Positions 17,308 through 26,714 of a DNA stretch of 64,000 bases are shown piece by piece. Every line of letters begins with the position of its first letter. Position 1 is the first letter of the stretch. The stretch is taken from NCBI GenBank assembly GCA_965200645.1, contig CBDAUN010000003.1, forward strand, positions 62,001 through 126,000, written 5' to 3'. A program made the translations under genes and the position numbers. The notes under the pieces are model-generated. The model was not told the origin of the DNA. It did not search any database and saw only the letters and a list, made by a program, of their open reading frames with translations. Source of the stretch: CBDAUN01 sp965200645 (GTDB taxonomy: Bacteria > Pseudomonadota > Gammaproteobacteria > Arenicellales > JAJDZL01).

Positions 17308-18586
17308 CACAGACATCCGCAGCTCGGTGAAGTTGGATACCTCCAAAATTCGTACGCGTTTGCGCCGGCGTCGGGCCGCAGAGTTTAGATTTAAGACATA
17401 CGGCTTGATAGCAGTCGCGCTCGGCATGTTTTTTGTAGTTGCATTGTTTGTTAGCATCGTGTTTACAGGGATCGGTGCATTTTGGCAGACGCAAATTCAA
17501 TTGACTGTGCATCTTGATAAAAATGAAATTCCTATCAATGCGATAGCTAAGGCCAACTACGGCAAACTGATTAAGTCATCACTGTACGATCAGTTCCCAG
17601 AAGTAACCAAACGGAAAGATAAGAAACAACTAAGGAAAATCGTCAGTATTGGCGCCGATGTCATTCTTCAGCGAATGGTGACAGAAGATCCGTCCTTGAT
17701 TGGTAAAAAAGTTCAGGTGTGGGTTCCGCTTGATGATGAATTCGATTTGTTTTACAGAAAGTACGATATTGAAGACACATCCAATTTGTTGGGGAGAATT
17801 ACTGAACAGCAGGCTGTTTGGTTAGGAGAACTCGACAACAGAGGTTTCATTGATACACGCTTCAATACAACATTTTTTACCAGTGGTGATTCGCGTGAGC
17901 CTGAACTTGCAGGTTTGCTTAGTGCGTTGCTTGGTTCGGTTTATGCCATTGGGGTGACTTTATTACTTTCTTTTCCCATCGGGGTCGCTGCTGCTTGTTA
18001 TCTTGAGGAATTTGCCCCACGTAATAAATTTACGGACTTTATCGAAATTAACATTAACAATCTGGCAGCAGTTCCTTCTGTGGTGTTTGGGCTTTTGGGA
18101 CTGGCAATTTTTATTAATTTCTTCGGGTTGCCGCGTTCAGTTCCGCTTGTTGGTGGACTGGTTCTGACCTTGATGACTATTCCTACAATTATCATCGCCT
18201 CGAGAGCAGCGCTTAAGGCAGTGCCCCCTTCAATTCGGGAAGGGGCATATGCAATGGGGGCCTCAAAAATGCAGGTGGTGATGCAAAATGTTGTGCCATT
18301 GGCCATGCCCGGAATGCTCACTGGAACAATTATTGGTCTAGCCAGAGCAATTGGGGAGTCGGCGCCGTTATTAATGATTGGAATGGTCGCATTTATCGTA
18401 GACATCCCTTCAGGACCGTTGGACCCATCGACGGCATTGCCAGTGCAGATATTCCTTTGGGCAGACAGTCCAGAACGAGCCTTTTTGGAAAAGACATCTG
18501 GCGCGATTTTAGTCTTGATGACATTCTTAATTGTGATGAATGCCGGAGCGGTCGTTTTGCGAAAAAGGTTTGAACGTCGCTGGTAA
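17300..18586 (+). CDS. pstA: Phosphate ABC transporter permease PstA (DUF3333 form)
   Basis: A 428-residue permease partner of PstC. An N-terminal DUF3333-like part (residues 1-190: one membrane segment and a large periplasmic loop) precedes the transport core with the coupling loop REGAYAMGASKMQVV. The ATG at 17300 lies inside the last codons of pstC; a GTG at 17291 would add three residues. Overlap implies coupled translation with pstC. Confidence 0.9.
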   Translation: MNNTDIRSSVKLDTSKIRTRLRRRRAAEFRFKTYGLIAVALGMFFVVALFVSIVFTGIGAFWQTQIQLTVHLDKNEIPINAIAKANYGKLIKSSLYDQFPEVTKRKDKKQLRKIVSIGADVILQRMVTEDPSLIGKKVQVWVPLDDEFDLFYRKYDIEDTSNLLGRITEQQAVWLGELDNRGFIDTRFNTTFFTSGDSREPELAGLLSALLGSVYAIGVTLLLSFPIGVAAACYLEEFAPRNKFTDFIEININNLAAVPSVVFGLLGLAIFINFFGLPRSVPLVGGLVLTLMTIPTIIIASRAALKAVPPSIREGAYAMGASKMQVVMQNVVPLAMPGMLTGTIIGLARAIGESAPLLMIGMVAFIVDIPSGPLDPSTALPVQIFLWADSPERAFLEKTSGAILVLMTFLIVMNAGAVVLRKRFERRW

Positions 18587-18647
18587 GCAACAAGTTTTTC
18601 ACGAAATTTTGTAAATTTAAACTAAACTATTTTAGGAAAGGGCTGAA

Positions 18648-19496
18648 ATGGACCATTTCTCGTTCATGCAGAAAGATATGAAGCAGGAATTCAAGGAGAA
18701 AATTAGTAAGGCAGAAGAGCCAAACTTACCTGCAACTGACATCAATCGTATTGTCACGAAGAATGTTGACGTGTACTACGGCGACAATCATGCGATAGAT
18801 GATGTGAGTCTAACAATTAAAAACAACGAAGTATTGTCAATTATTGGCCCATCCGGCTGCGGAAAATCGACATTCTTGCGTTGCCTGAACAGAATCAATG
18901 ACATCGTTGACAGTTGTCGTGTTACTGGCACCATCGAGTTGGATGGTGAGGATATCTACAACGGAGATATGGATGTTGTTGAGTTGCGAGCACGCGTGGG
19001 GATGGTGTTTCAAAAACCGAATCCGTTTCCAAAGTCCATTTATGACAATGTTGCTTTCGGTCCCAGGTTACATCGATTCGTAGAGAATAAAGCTCAGACT
19101 GACGAAATAGTTTATTCAAGCCTAGAAAAAGTCGGGTTGTGGTCAGAGGTAGAGAACCGATTACACCAGTCCGGCACGGATCTTTCGGGAGGACAGCAAC
19201 AGCGGTTATGTATCGCCAGAGCGATTGCGGTACAGCCAGAAGTGATTTTGATGGATGAGCCTTGCTCTGCACTTGATCCCATTGCGACAGCTAGGATTGA
19301 AGATTTGATTGACGACTTACGTGCCCAATTTGCAATAGTAATCGTGACGCACTCCATGCAGCAGGCGGCTCGAGTTTCACAACAAACTGCCTACTTCCAT
19401 CTTGGTAAGTTAATTGAGGTTGGCGATACCAACCAAATTTTTACCAATCCGGTCAACCAGTTAACAGAGGATTACATTACCGGTCGATTCGGTTAA
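18648..19496 (+). CDS. pstB: Phosphate ABC transporter ATPase PstB
   Basis: A 282-residue ATPase with Walker A GPSGCGKST near residue 68, the PstB-typical RVGMVFQKPNPFPKSIYDN, signature LSGGQQQR and Walker B DEPCSALDP. An N-terminal tail of about 35 residues precedes the domain, longer than in E. coli PstB. AGGAAAGGG lies just upstream of the ATG. It is the last gene of pstSCAB. Confidence 0.94.
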   Translation: MDHFSFMQKDMKQEFKEKISKAEEPNLPATDINRIVTKNVDVYYGDNHAIDDVSLTIKNNEVLSIIGPSGCGKSTFLRCLNRINDIVDSCRVTGTIELDGEDIYNGDMDVVELRARVGMVFQKPNPFPKSIYDNVAFGPRLHRFVENKAQTDEIVYSSLEKVGLWSEVENRLHQSGTDLSGGQQQRLCIARAIAVQPEVILMDEPCSALDPIATARIEDLIDDLRAQFAIVIVTHSMQQAARVSQQTAYFHLGKLIEVGDTNQIFTNPVNQLTEDYITGRFG

Positions 19497-19699
19497 GTTT
19501 TCCAATGTTGATTAGAAGTTCCAATCTCCCAAGAACTTCGATTGCAACCTATTTTCCTATGCTTGTTGAATTGATTCTGTAGTTTCACTTTAACCCTGCG
19601 GAGTTTCTGAGATGCGTTCAGTCATCGTACTGGACGATGTTTATACGAGTAGTCGAAATCGTTCTACAATGTTTTGACTTAAACCTTCAGACACTTGAA

Positions 19700-20266
19700 A
19701 TGAGCCACAAAGATAATTTTCTTCCACGTCTTGTCGACAACAGCGAACCGCTGTCTTGCGCTAGTTTACTGGCCATGTTGGATGCCGAGAAAATCCAGCA
19801 CAAAACAGTGGAACATGCTCCTATGAGAACGGTAGAAGATGCAAAGGCGATTCGGTCGCCGTCTCCTTATGGACACACAAAAAATCTTTTTGTGCGCAAC
19901 AAGAAGGGTCAGATGTGGCTACTGACTCTGCATGAAGACCGGCAAGTAGACTTAAAGTCGTTGGGTGTGTCGATTAGTGCCGGGCGATTATCCTTTGGCA
20001 GTCCTCAGCGATTGATGCACTACTTAGGTGTTTTACCCGGTGCAGTCAGTATGTTTTCAGCATTAAATGATGTAACACATGCTGTGACTTGCTATATCGA
20101 CGAGTCTTTAATGCAAGCACCAGAACTACACTTGCATCCTCTTGTGAACACTCAGACTACCACAATTAATCGAATCGCATTATTGGACTTTCTAGCTCGC
20201 AGGGGACATAAATTCAACAAACTTCGATTTGATGGTATACAAACCTGTCTAGACTCTCCGAGTTAA
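19700..20266 (+). CDS. proX: YbaK/ProX-type prolyl-tRNA deacylase
   Basis: A 188-residue protein of the YbaK/EbsC editing family. TVEHAPMRTVEDA, GHTKNLFVRNKKG, RLSFGSPQRLMHYLGVLPGAVS and LHPLVNTQTT fit the free-standing ProX group that hydrolyses alanyl-tRNA(Pro). The internal ATG at 19700 fits the family start better than the longer in-frame start at 19637. No clear ribosome binding site is seen, so the start is uncertain. It stands alone between pstB and a decayed dioxygenase. Confidence 0.85.
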   Translation: MSHKDNFLPRLVDNSEPLSCASLLAMLDAEKIQHKTVEHAPMRTVEDAKAIRSPSPYGHTKNLFVRNKKGQMWLLTLHEDRQVDLKSLGVSISAGRLSFGSPQRLMHYLGVLPGAVSMFSALNDVTHAVTCYIDESLMQAPELHLHPLVNTQTTTINRIALLDFLARRGHKFNKLRFDGIQTCLDSPS

Positions 20267-20315
20267 ACAGTAATCGCTGGTTAGTTGGATTCAGTCGTTC
20301 ACTCAATATTGACTC

Positions 20316-21114
20316 ATAATTGCAGTTGAACCACTGACGCCAGCAATTGGTGCGGAGGTAAGAGACGTTGATTTTTCTAAGCCGTTTCCAGCCGGTTTTA
20401 TGATGAAATTTACCGGGTGTTAATTTGGAGTTCGCTGGACAATTCGGTGAAATTGGAAAGCCGCATCCAATTTATCCTCACGTATAAAATTACCCCAATA
20501 TTGTGCTTTTAGAAAATGACGGTAAAAATCCTCCTGATACTCATTCCTGGCACATGGACCTTTCCTTTCAATCGGAACTTCCATATGCTTCGGTACTTGT
20601 AGCAAAAGTCATTCCTCCGGTCGGTGGCAATACACTTTGGTGTAGTTGTTATGCAACTTACGATAACTTGCCTGTTGGATTTAGAAATGATCTAGAGAAT
20701 CTGGACGCCATTCATAATTTTGGTGACTTTCGAAGCACCTATACGAAGGAAGTTGGTGGTAACGTAGGGTCTGAAACGCTCAACAGGGCAGTGGCGGGCT
20801 TGGGTCACACCATTCGACCTTTGATTGACGAACATCCAATAACGAGTCGAAAGTTTTTCAATTTCAACGAAACATTTGTAACTCATATTGTTGGACCTGA
20901 TGCCAACGAGTCTAACGCTGTGAGAACATATTTTGCCAATCATATGAACAAGCCTGAGAACCATGTTCGCTGGCGGTGGCGAAAAGGGGACCTCGTTGTG
21001 TGAGACAATCGAGTACCCTTGCACTACGCCATAGTTGATTATCTTCCTGCAAAAAGGTGCATGAACCGGGTGACGTTGATTAGTGATTTGAGGTCTGTGC
21101 CAATGGTCACCTGA
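20316..21114 (+). pseudogene. Decayed TauD/TfdA-family dioxygenase
   Basis: Pieces of a taurine/alpha-ketoglutarate dioxygenase occur in order: EPLTPAIGAEVRDVDFS (from about 20325), then a shifted frame with EFAGQFGEIGKPHPIYPHV ending in a stop, then an open stretch (20503-21003) with the iron-binding HMDLSF motif and a RWRWRKGDLVV end. That stretch is cut by TGA at 21001-21003 where the family normally has tryptophan (WDNR). After the stop, DNRVPLHYAIVDY and MNRVTL continue in the same frame to 21114, carrying the distal histidine region. At least one frameshift with a probable deletion and two nonsense changes show that the gene is dead. No true start codon remains. Confidence 0.85.
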
Positions 21115-21641
21115 GTAGTCACTCCCACAAGCTATAAAAATCGTCTAATTCTACCAATAGTTGCTACGTAGTAATCTGCAATTCTAAGGCTAATCTAGTC
21201 TTTATGTGACTGATAGATAAATAAAATCTTGTTAGTTCATTCGGTTTGTTTTTACTGATTTGAATGCCGGATGCAAAACCCCTCTTTTGCATAGTTGAAG
21301 CAATCTTTGAGGCCAAACTCTCCAATATCCGGCAAATTACTTGCTTGACAATTTCTCAGTGTGGTGAGTAGACATCTGTCAAATCGGCTCGATTGAACAA
21401 AGATTAATCAGTTGAATAATTTCCCAGTGTTATCGGTAATATTTGAGATACAGACAATTTTATGCACAAAAATTGTTAACAAATTCTTAAGATATCTAGC
21501 CCAACTTCCAATCTGGAATTTTTACACTCGTGAAAAGCAAATCAAACTGGAAAAATTAACATCGAAGGATCACTGTAATTCAAAGATTCTTTTATCTGAA
21601 ATTAGGGTACCATTGAATTAACCGGGTAAAGAGGATTGAAG
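21115..21641. other. Gene-free region upstream of amino acid transporter
   Basis: About 530 AT-rich bases between the dead dioxygenase and the ATPase gene. An open frame at 21412-21621 has no recognisable features and is probably chance. The promoter of the following transporter should be here; none was singled out. Confidence 0.4.
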
Positions 21642-22418
21642 ATGGCAGATTCAACATTAGCTCTAGAAGTTAGCGATATTCACAAAAGTTTTGGGAGTGT
21701 TGAGGTACTAAAGGGTATATCCCTAGAAGCCAGGGAGCACGATGTAATTTCAATTTTAGGTAGTAGCGGTTCAGGCAAGAGTACACTCCTACGCTGTATC
21801 AATTTACTGGAAACGCCAACCTCTGGTTCTGTTCGGGTGAATGGCGAACTGATTGAGATGAAACAACGTAAGGATGGATCAATCGTTGCCGCAGACCGTA
21901 AGCAGGTTGACCGAATTCGCTCACGCTTGTCCATGGTGTTTCAGCAATTTAATCTATGGTCGCATATGACAGTTTTGGACAATGTTCGCGAAGCACCAAT
22001 CCATGTTTTGAAAATTCCTAAGTTTGAAGCGACGGAGCGGGCAAAGTCCGTTTTGGAAAGAGTAGGGCTTTATGACAGAAAGGACTACTACCCATCTCAT
22101 CTTTCTGGCGGTCAGCAACAACGGGCAGCCATTGCGAGGGCATTGGCCATGGAACCCGACTTAATGCTATTCGATGAGCCTACATCTGCGTTAGACCCGG
22201 AACTGGTAAACGAAGTGCTTCGAGTGATGCGGGGATTAGCCGAGGATGGAAGAACGATGCTGGTTGTAACACACGAAATGGGATTTGCGAAAGAGGTATC
22301 CAATAGGGTGTTGTTTCTTCATCAGGGACGGGTAGAAGAAGATGGTGACCCGCAACAAGTATTCGACAATCCCACGTCGGAGAGATTTAAGGAATTTTTG
22401 TCAGGGAATCTCAAATAA
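21642..22418 (+). CDS. Polar amino acid ABC transporter ATPase (HisP/GlnQ type)
   Basis: A 258-residue ATPase with Walker A GSSGSGKST near residue 38, MVFQQFNLWSHMTVLDNV, signature LSGGQQQR and DEPTSALDPELV. The insertion between Walker A and the Q-loop (EMKQRKDGSI) resembles HisP/OccP-type subunits for basic amino acids or opines. The ATG at 21642 has GAGG upstream and is preferred over TTG at 21636. It is the first gene of a four-gene transporter operon. Confidence 0.9.
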   Translation: MADSTLALEVSDIHKSFGSVEVLKGISLEAREHDVISILGSSGSGKSTLLRCINLLETPTSGSVRVNGELIEMKQRKDGSIVAADRKQVDRIRSRLSMVFQQFNLWSHMTVLDNVREAPIHVLKIPKFEATERAKSVLERVGLYDRKDYYPSHLSGGQQQRAAIARALAMEPDLMLFDEPTSALDPELVNEVLRVMRGLAEDGRTMLVVTHEMGFAKEVSNRVLFLHQGRVEEDGDPQQVFDNPTSERFKEFLSGNLK

Positions 22419-22543
22419 AGGAACACATCATGATTAGATTACTGCTTCAGTTCAATAGATTCTAAGTTCTGAAGTTTTAAAATAACTGATTAATCATCGT
22501 TAAATTCAAGTTCAATTCTTTTTATATTGGAGGTATATAAGAA

Positions 22544-23320
22544 ATGAAAAAAACTTTAAAACTGTTAGCAGTACTTGCACTTGCCAGTGCAGTTACGACT
22601 GTTTCCGCAAAAGATTGGTCAAAAATAAGGATCGGTGTAGAAGGTGCATACCCGCCATTCAGTGCGGTCACCACCTCTGGCGAGTTGTTTGGTTTTGACA
22701 TTGAGATTGCCAACGCCTTATGCGATGAAATTGGTGCAGAGTGCGAGTTGGTTCAACAGGACTGGGACGGAATCATCCCGTCATTGCTGGCGAAAAAGTA
22801 CGACGCAATCGTTGCATCGATGTCGATAACAGAAGAACGCAAGAAGAAAGTTGCATTCACCAACAAGTACTATTCTTCGGCAGCAAGATTTGCCAAAAGA
22901 AAAGATGCTGACATTGAAATTACAGCAGAAGGACTCAGCGGGTTAACTGTTGGTGTACAACGCGCTACAATTCATGACAACTTCGTTACTGAAGAGTTTC
23001 CTGGTGCGGACCTTCGAAGATATGGCACACAGGATGAAGCATATCTGGATGCAAACGCTGGTCGCCTTGATTTGTTGCTTGCTGACGCCATCGCCATGGA
23101 CGAAGGATTTTTGAAAACTGATGATGGTGCAGACTGGGAGTTTGTCGGTCCTGGCTTCGATGATCCGAAGTACTTTGGACATGGAGCCGGAATTGCAATT
23201 CGTAAAGAGAATGAGGATCTGGTAGAACTATTCAATCAGGCAATTGCCGCCATTAGGGCCAATGGTACCTACAAGGCTATTAACGATAAGTACTTTGACT
23301 TCGACGTTTTTGGTCAATAG
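22544..23320 (+). CDS. Polar amino acid ABC transporter substrate-binding protein
   Basis: A 258-residue periplasmic binding protein with a cleavable Sec signal (MKKTLKLLAVLALASAVTTV then SA). The mature start IRIGVEGAYPPFSAV, the GFDIEIANALC motif and VQQDWDGIIPSLLAKKYD place it in the lysine/arginine/ornithine/histidine/opine family. GGAGG precedes the ATG. The neighbouring HisP-like ATPase agrees with a basic amino acid or opine ligand, but the exact substrate cannot be read. Confidence 0.88.
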   Translation: MKKTLKLLAVLALASAVTTVSAKDWSKIRIGVEGAYPPFSAVTTSGELFGFDIEIANALCDEIGAECELVQQDWDGIIPSLLAKKYDAIVASMSITEERKKKVAFTNKYYSSAARFAKRKDADIEITAEGLSGLTVGVQRATIHDNFVTEEFPGADLRRYGTQDEAYLDANAGRLDLLLADAIAMDEGFLKTDDGADWEFVGPGFDDPKYFGHGAGIAIRKENEDLVELFNQAIAAIRANGTYKAINDKYFDFDVFGQ

Positions 23321-23339
23321 TTGGTAATTTTGAAAAAGT

Positions 23340-23363
23340 GCCGTCGAATATAGCATCGGCGGC
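23340..23363 (+). promoter_or_regulatory. Hairpin between binding protein and permease genes
   Basis: Stem gccgtcga (23340-23347) with tcggcggc (23356-23363), eight pairs including one G-U, and an 8-base loop. No T-run follows, so it is more likely an mRNA-stabilising or partial attenuating structure than a terminator. Confidence 0.5.
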
Positions 23364-23387
23364 AAATTTCAAATCCCAGTTCTCGAT

Positions 23388-24104
23388 ATGCACCAATTCT
23401 TGGTAGACAGCCTAAGCGGAATCTTAGGAGGGTATTTATATCCCTTCATTCTGGAAGGTATGTTGCTGACGATTGAACTCGCATTGTTATCGTTATTTGT
23501 TGCAGTATTTCTAGGAATTATCGGTGCGCTGGCCAAGTTATCCTCCAACAAGGTCGCCAATTCAATTGCGGCTACCTACACTACGTTGGTTCGAGGTATT
23601 CCAGACATTGTATTGATGTTCATCATTTTCTTTGGTGGACAACTACTGGTGAACTATATCGGCGAACTACTGGGTCTGGAATACATCGAAGTCAGTGAAT
23701 TCGTAGCTGGCGTATTCACCATTGGAGTCATATTCGGTGCCTACATGACGGAGACATTCCGAGGTGCAATATTAGCGGTGCCAAGTGGGGAGATTGAAGC
23801 GGGCTATGCCTATGGAATGACTCCAGTTCAGGTATTTACTAGAATTACTTTTCCAGCGAGTGTACGGCATGCATTACCAGGATTTGGAAACAACTGGCTT
23901 GTGTTGGCCAAGACAACTGCATTGGTTTCGGTTATTGGACTAGAGGATATGGTATTCCGAGCTGCTCAGGCTGGTGGGACTCTACGCCAGCCTTTTACGT
24001 TTTATTTCGCAGTCGCTGTTTTGTACTTAATTATCACTGCTGTTTCAGATGTGGGACTGCGTTGGTTGGATAGACGCTACAGTGCAGGGGTCAGAAGGGC
24101 TTAG
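23388..24104 (+). CDS. Polar amino acid ABC permease (HisQ type)
   Basis: A 238-residue inner-membrane permease of the HisMQ family, with five or so hydrophobic segments and the coupling loop AGYAYGMTPVQVFTRITFP near residue 143. TTLVRGIPDIVLMFIIFFGG is typical of HisQ. It forms a heterodimeric channel with the next gene product. The start ATG lies 67 bases after the binding-protein stop. Confidence 0.87.
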   Translation: MHQFLVDSLSGILGGYLYPFILEGMLLTIELALLSLFVAVFLGIIGALAKLSSNKVANSIAATYTTLVRGIPDIVLMFIIFFGGQLLVNYIGELLGLEYIEVSEFVAGVFTIGVIFGAYMTETFRGAILAVPSGEIEAGYAYGMTPVQVFTRITFPASVRHALPGFGNNWLVLAKTTALVSVIGLEDMVFRAAQAGGTLRQPFTFYFAVAVLYLIITAVSDVGLRWLDRRYSAGVRRA

Positions 24105-24108
24105 TGTA

Positions 24109-24801
24109 GTGGACATTGAAGCGATCGTATCCAATTTACCGCTGTACCTAAGTGGTCTCGGCACGACTGTTCAACTGGTGCTAATTGCACTAATATTTGG
24201 GTTCGTTCTTGCTGTGCCAACAGCCTTGATGGCTGCTGCCGACAATCCAATTGTTAGATTCCTCCCCAAGTCATTCATCTACTTCTTTCGCGGTACGCCG
24301 CTACTGGTTCAGATGTACATGATCTATTATGGCGCAGGGCAATTTGAAGCGTTGCGAGAAAGTTTTTTGTGGCCAGTCTTTAAAGAGGCATACACCTGTG
24401 CCCTAATCGCCTTTTCACTGAACACTGCCGCCTATACGGCAGAGATGTTGCGCGGCGCGATTAATGCAACACCGTTTGGGGAAATTGAGGCAGCCCGCTC
24501 CTGTGGTATGTCTAGGTGGACGACCATGCGTCGCATTATTCTTCCTAGTTCATTTCGAAGAGCATTACCAGCTTACGGTAATGAAGTGATTTTCATGCTG
24601 CACGGTAGTGCACTGGCTGGAGTGATTACTATTGTGGATCTATTCGGAGCTGCGAGAATTGTAAATTCCAGACACTTCGTTCCGTTTGAGTCGTTCATTA
24701 CTGCAGGCTTGTTCTACCTAGCACTTACGTTCATCATCATTTGGGTGTTTAAGCGAGTAGAGTTTCGTTGGCACGCTCACCTGCATCCTCGTAAGACATG
24801 A
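24109..24801 (+). CDS. Polar amino acid ABC permease (HisM type)
   Basis: A 230-residue HisM-type permease with YFFRGTPLLVQMYMIYYG and the coupling loop EAARSCGMSRWTTMRRIILP. I chose the GTG at 24109, four bases after the HisQ stop and with AGAAGGG about ten bases upstream. The longer in-frame ATG at 24049 would add an atypical 20-residue tail overlapping the previous gene. It ends the transporter operon. Confidence 0.85.
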   Translation: MDIEAIVSNLPLYLSGLGTTVQLVLIALIFGFVLAVPTALMAAADNPIVRFLPKSFIYFFRGTPLLVQMYMIYYGAGQFEALRESFLWPVFKEAYTCALIAFSLNTAAYTAEMLRGAINATPFGEIEAARSCGMSRWTTMRRIILPSSFRRALPAYGNEVIFMLHGSALAGVITIVDLFGAARIVNSRHFVPFESFITAGLFYLALTFIIIWVFKRVEFRWHAHLHPRKT

Positions 24802-24917
24802 TTTTATTTGCCACTGCAGTAGTATGGGCTAAAGTGAGATAGGGTAGACGAACTCGAACCCAATCCAAGTAAGGTGGTTGCCGCTGCCTCTAACTGCTGT
24901 AAACGGTCTGTCAACTG

Positions 24918-25895
24918 TCAGAACTTGCGCCTTCTAATTCGTACGGTTGCTTCATCTGATCCATCATGGTAGGACCCAAACCAACGGTCCCACGGCATCT
25001 CAGAAGTTCCATAGTTACACTTGTAGTGTTTGTGATGCAATTGGTGAAAGAAATCGCCTAACTGAATCCGTTTTTTACCGTCAATTTGCAAGCCATCAAA
25101 TCCGCAATGCGACGCCATCGGTTGAAGACCTAAATAAAAGATATGAAACAGGAAATGAATGGGATGCGACGCGATGAAGAAGTGAATTAGTATCGAAGAA
25201 AAATATAACAGGTGTTCAATCGGATGCATTGAGATTCCCGACCACGGACCAACATTCACATTTCTGTGATGCAGTGCATGAGCGACTTTAAACAGTGGCG
25301 GCCAATGCAGAAATTTGTGAATCCAATAAAAATGAAGCGATGACCACAGTGGGATTATCGCGAACATTGCCAAAAACCAAATTGGATTTTGTGCAAATGC
25401 CAGTTGTGGTATCCATCCGTTGGAGACCACCCAGAAATATAGACATTCATAGGTAGTCAAGATGGTAATCCCGCTGGCAAGTGTCCAAAAAATGTTGTCC
25501 CAAACTTGGTTGTTAAATGTATAGAGTTTGTTGCTGCGATTCAAGTCTCGCCCCTCAAACTTTAAATCTCTGTCTTGCTTTCGAAGGACATAGAAATACC
25601 AGTGCAGACTGCCGGCAATGGTCAAGGCGAGCAAAATATTGCACAGCCAAATTTGTCCAATCCAAGTTACCGATAGCGTCTTCATTACGGAAGAATCTGG
25701 AAAAAAGAAATAGTAAACTGAAACTGCAATTAAGACGTTGATCACCACGGCACTGATGGCAAACCAATATGCGGCCAGCCACTTAAACGCTGCCAGTGGT
25801 TTTGGAGGCCAGTCAAAAAGTGGAGAAATCCCAATGGGTATTTCTGGCTGATAGTGCCATAAAACTTGTTCTTTACTGGATGCTTTGGACTTCAT
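24918..25895 (-). CDS. Fatty acid hydroxylase / sterol desaturase family membrane protein
   Basis: A 325-residue multi-pass membrane protein with the histidine clusters of the di-iron hydroxylase superfamily: HFYWIHKFLH, HALHHRNVN and HQLHHKHYKCNYG, plus SMHPIEHLLYF. Members hydroxylate or desaturate sterols, fatty acyl groups or carotenoids. The substrate cannot be deduced. It is transcribed in the same direction as the sHdr operon and follows tusA, but a terminator-like hairpin separates them and its function has no evident link to sulfur oxidation. Confidence 0.82.
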   Translation of the reverse strand: MKSKASSKEQVLWHYQPEIPIGISPLFDWPPKPLAAFKWLAAYWFAISAVVINVLIAVSVYYFFFPDSSVMKTLSVTWIGQIWLCNILLALTIAGSLHWYFYVLRKQDRDLKFEGRDLNRSNKLYTFNNQVWDNIFWTLASGITILTTYECLYFWVVSNGWIPQLAFAQNPIWFLAMFAIIPLWSSLHFYWIHKFLHWPPLFKVAHALHHRNVNVGPWSGISMHPIEHLLYFSSILIHFFIASHPIHFLFHIFYLGLQPMASHCGFDGLQIDGKKRIQLGDFFHQLHHKHYKCNYGTSEMPWDRWFGSYHDGSDEATVRIRRRKF

Positions 25896-25922
25896 TCGTG
25901 GTAGGTCTCGAACCTAATTGAA

Positions 25923-25954
25923 AATTTCAGCCACAGAAGTTGTTGACTGAAATT
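25923..25954 (-). terminator. Probable terminator of the sHdr operon
   Basis: Arms aatttcag (25923-25930) and ctgaaatt (25947-25954) pair perfectly around a 16-base loop. Read leftward the hairpin is followed by TTTTC. It lies just after tusA. The long loop and low GC make it a modest terminator. Confidence 0.45.
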
Positions 25955-25963
25955 CTAAACGAA

Positions 25964-26188
25964 CTAAACTTTTTCAAGCAAGAAAATATAGACGCCATCT
26001 TCTTGCTTAGATTCGAGTAATTTATGCTTTGTTTGACGGCAAAGTGCTTCAAAGTCCTTTACCGAACCGGGGTCAGTTGAATGTACTTCGAGTGTTTGGC
26101 CCAAGTCCATTTGAGAAATTGCCTTTTTCGCCTTAAGAATTGGTAGTGGGCAGTTGAGTCCTTTTGTATCTAATACTTGATCAGGCAT
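25964..26188 (-). CDS. tusA: Sulfur-carrier protein TusA
   Basis: A 74-residue TusA-family sulfur-transfer protein. The CPLP motif with the persulfide-carrying cysteine is at residue 13 and is followed by the basic helix ILKAKKAISQ. In sHdr organisms TusA takes sulfane sulfur from rhodanese/DsrE-type donors and delivers it as a protein persulfide to the sHdr complex. The ATG at 26188 matches the family start; a TTG at 26203 would add five residues. It is the last gene of the leftward operon. Confidence 0.92.
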   Translation of the reverse strand: MPDQVLDTKGLNCPLPILKAKKAISQMDLGQTLEVHSTDPGSVKDFEALCRQTKHKLLESKQEDGVYIFLLEKV

Positions 26189-26245
26189 AGTCCGTAAATC
26201 CAAAGTTGATTGAAATATTGAATGTGTAACTAGGAATAAAGTTAA

Positions 26246-26701
26246 TCAAGCTGGGCAAACGGATTCGCAACCGCTAAATCCGTCGGCTTCCATTTTTGCT
26301 TCATAAGGAGCGCTGACAGCAGAACCGGCGACCAACTGGGCTTTGGTTCCTTCCCAGTCACCTGGGGCAACACGAATGAGCCAGCCACCACTGTAGGGTT
26401 CTGAATTAGCGAGTCCCGGCGTAGCCAAAATTGCATCGTTGACTTCCAGTACTTCACCTCCACTGAGCAGTTTTGCTGGGCCCACCCATTTACCGGATTC
26501 AACAGTTGCACAACTTCGGCCAGGCGTAACTGAACGCCCCGTTCGCTTTGGGGTGATTGCAACGATTTGGCCGGCCATTGCAGTTGCCACTGCCGTCATA
26601 CCGACAGTTACGGAGCCGTCTTCATGCTCTCGGTACCAGATGTTATTTTCAACATCGTACAGCAAATCATCTGGAAGGTCACATCCTCGTACGCTCGCCA
26701 T
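26246..26701 (-). CDS. lbpA: Lipoate-binding protein LbpA (sHdr-associated)
   Basis: A 151-residue GcvH-like carrier with the lipoyl-attachment lysine in VESGKWVG (K71) and a C-terminal cysteine pair (GCESVCPA, C145 and C149). Sulfur-oxidation LbpA proteins differ from glycine-cleavage GcvH and serve the sHdr complex as lipoamide-bearing partners. The flanking hdr and tusA genes make the assignment firm. A ribosome binding site (GAGGG-like) precedes the ATG. It is one of two LbpA-type carriers in the window; the other lies in the lipoate-assembly operon and lacks the C-terminal cysteines. Confidence 0.92.
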   Translation of the reverse strand: MASVRGCDLPDDLLYDVENNIWYREHEDGSVTVGMTAVATAMAGQIVAITPKRTGRSVTPGRSCATVESGKWVGPAKLLSGGEVLEVNDAILATPGLANSEPYSGGWLIRVAPGDWEGTKAQLVAGSAVSAPYEAKMEADGFSGCESVCPA

Positions 26702-26714
26702 CTACATTCTCCCT

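Noticed and set aside
21412..21621. A 69-codon frame ahead of the amino acid transporter
   Set aside because: Composition is that of AT-rich non-coding DNA, there is no ribosome binding site and no family resemblance.
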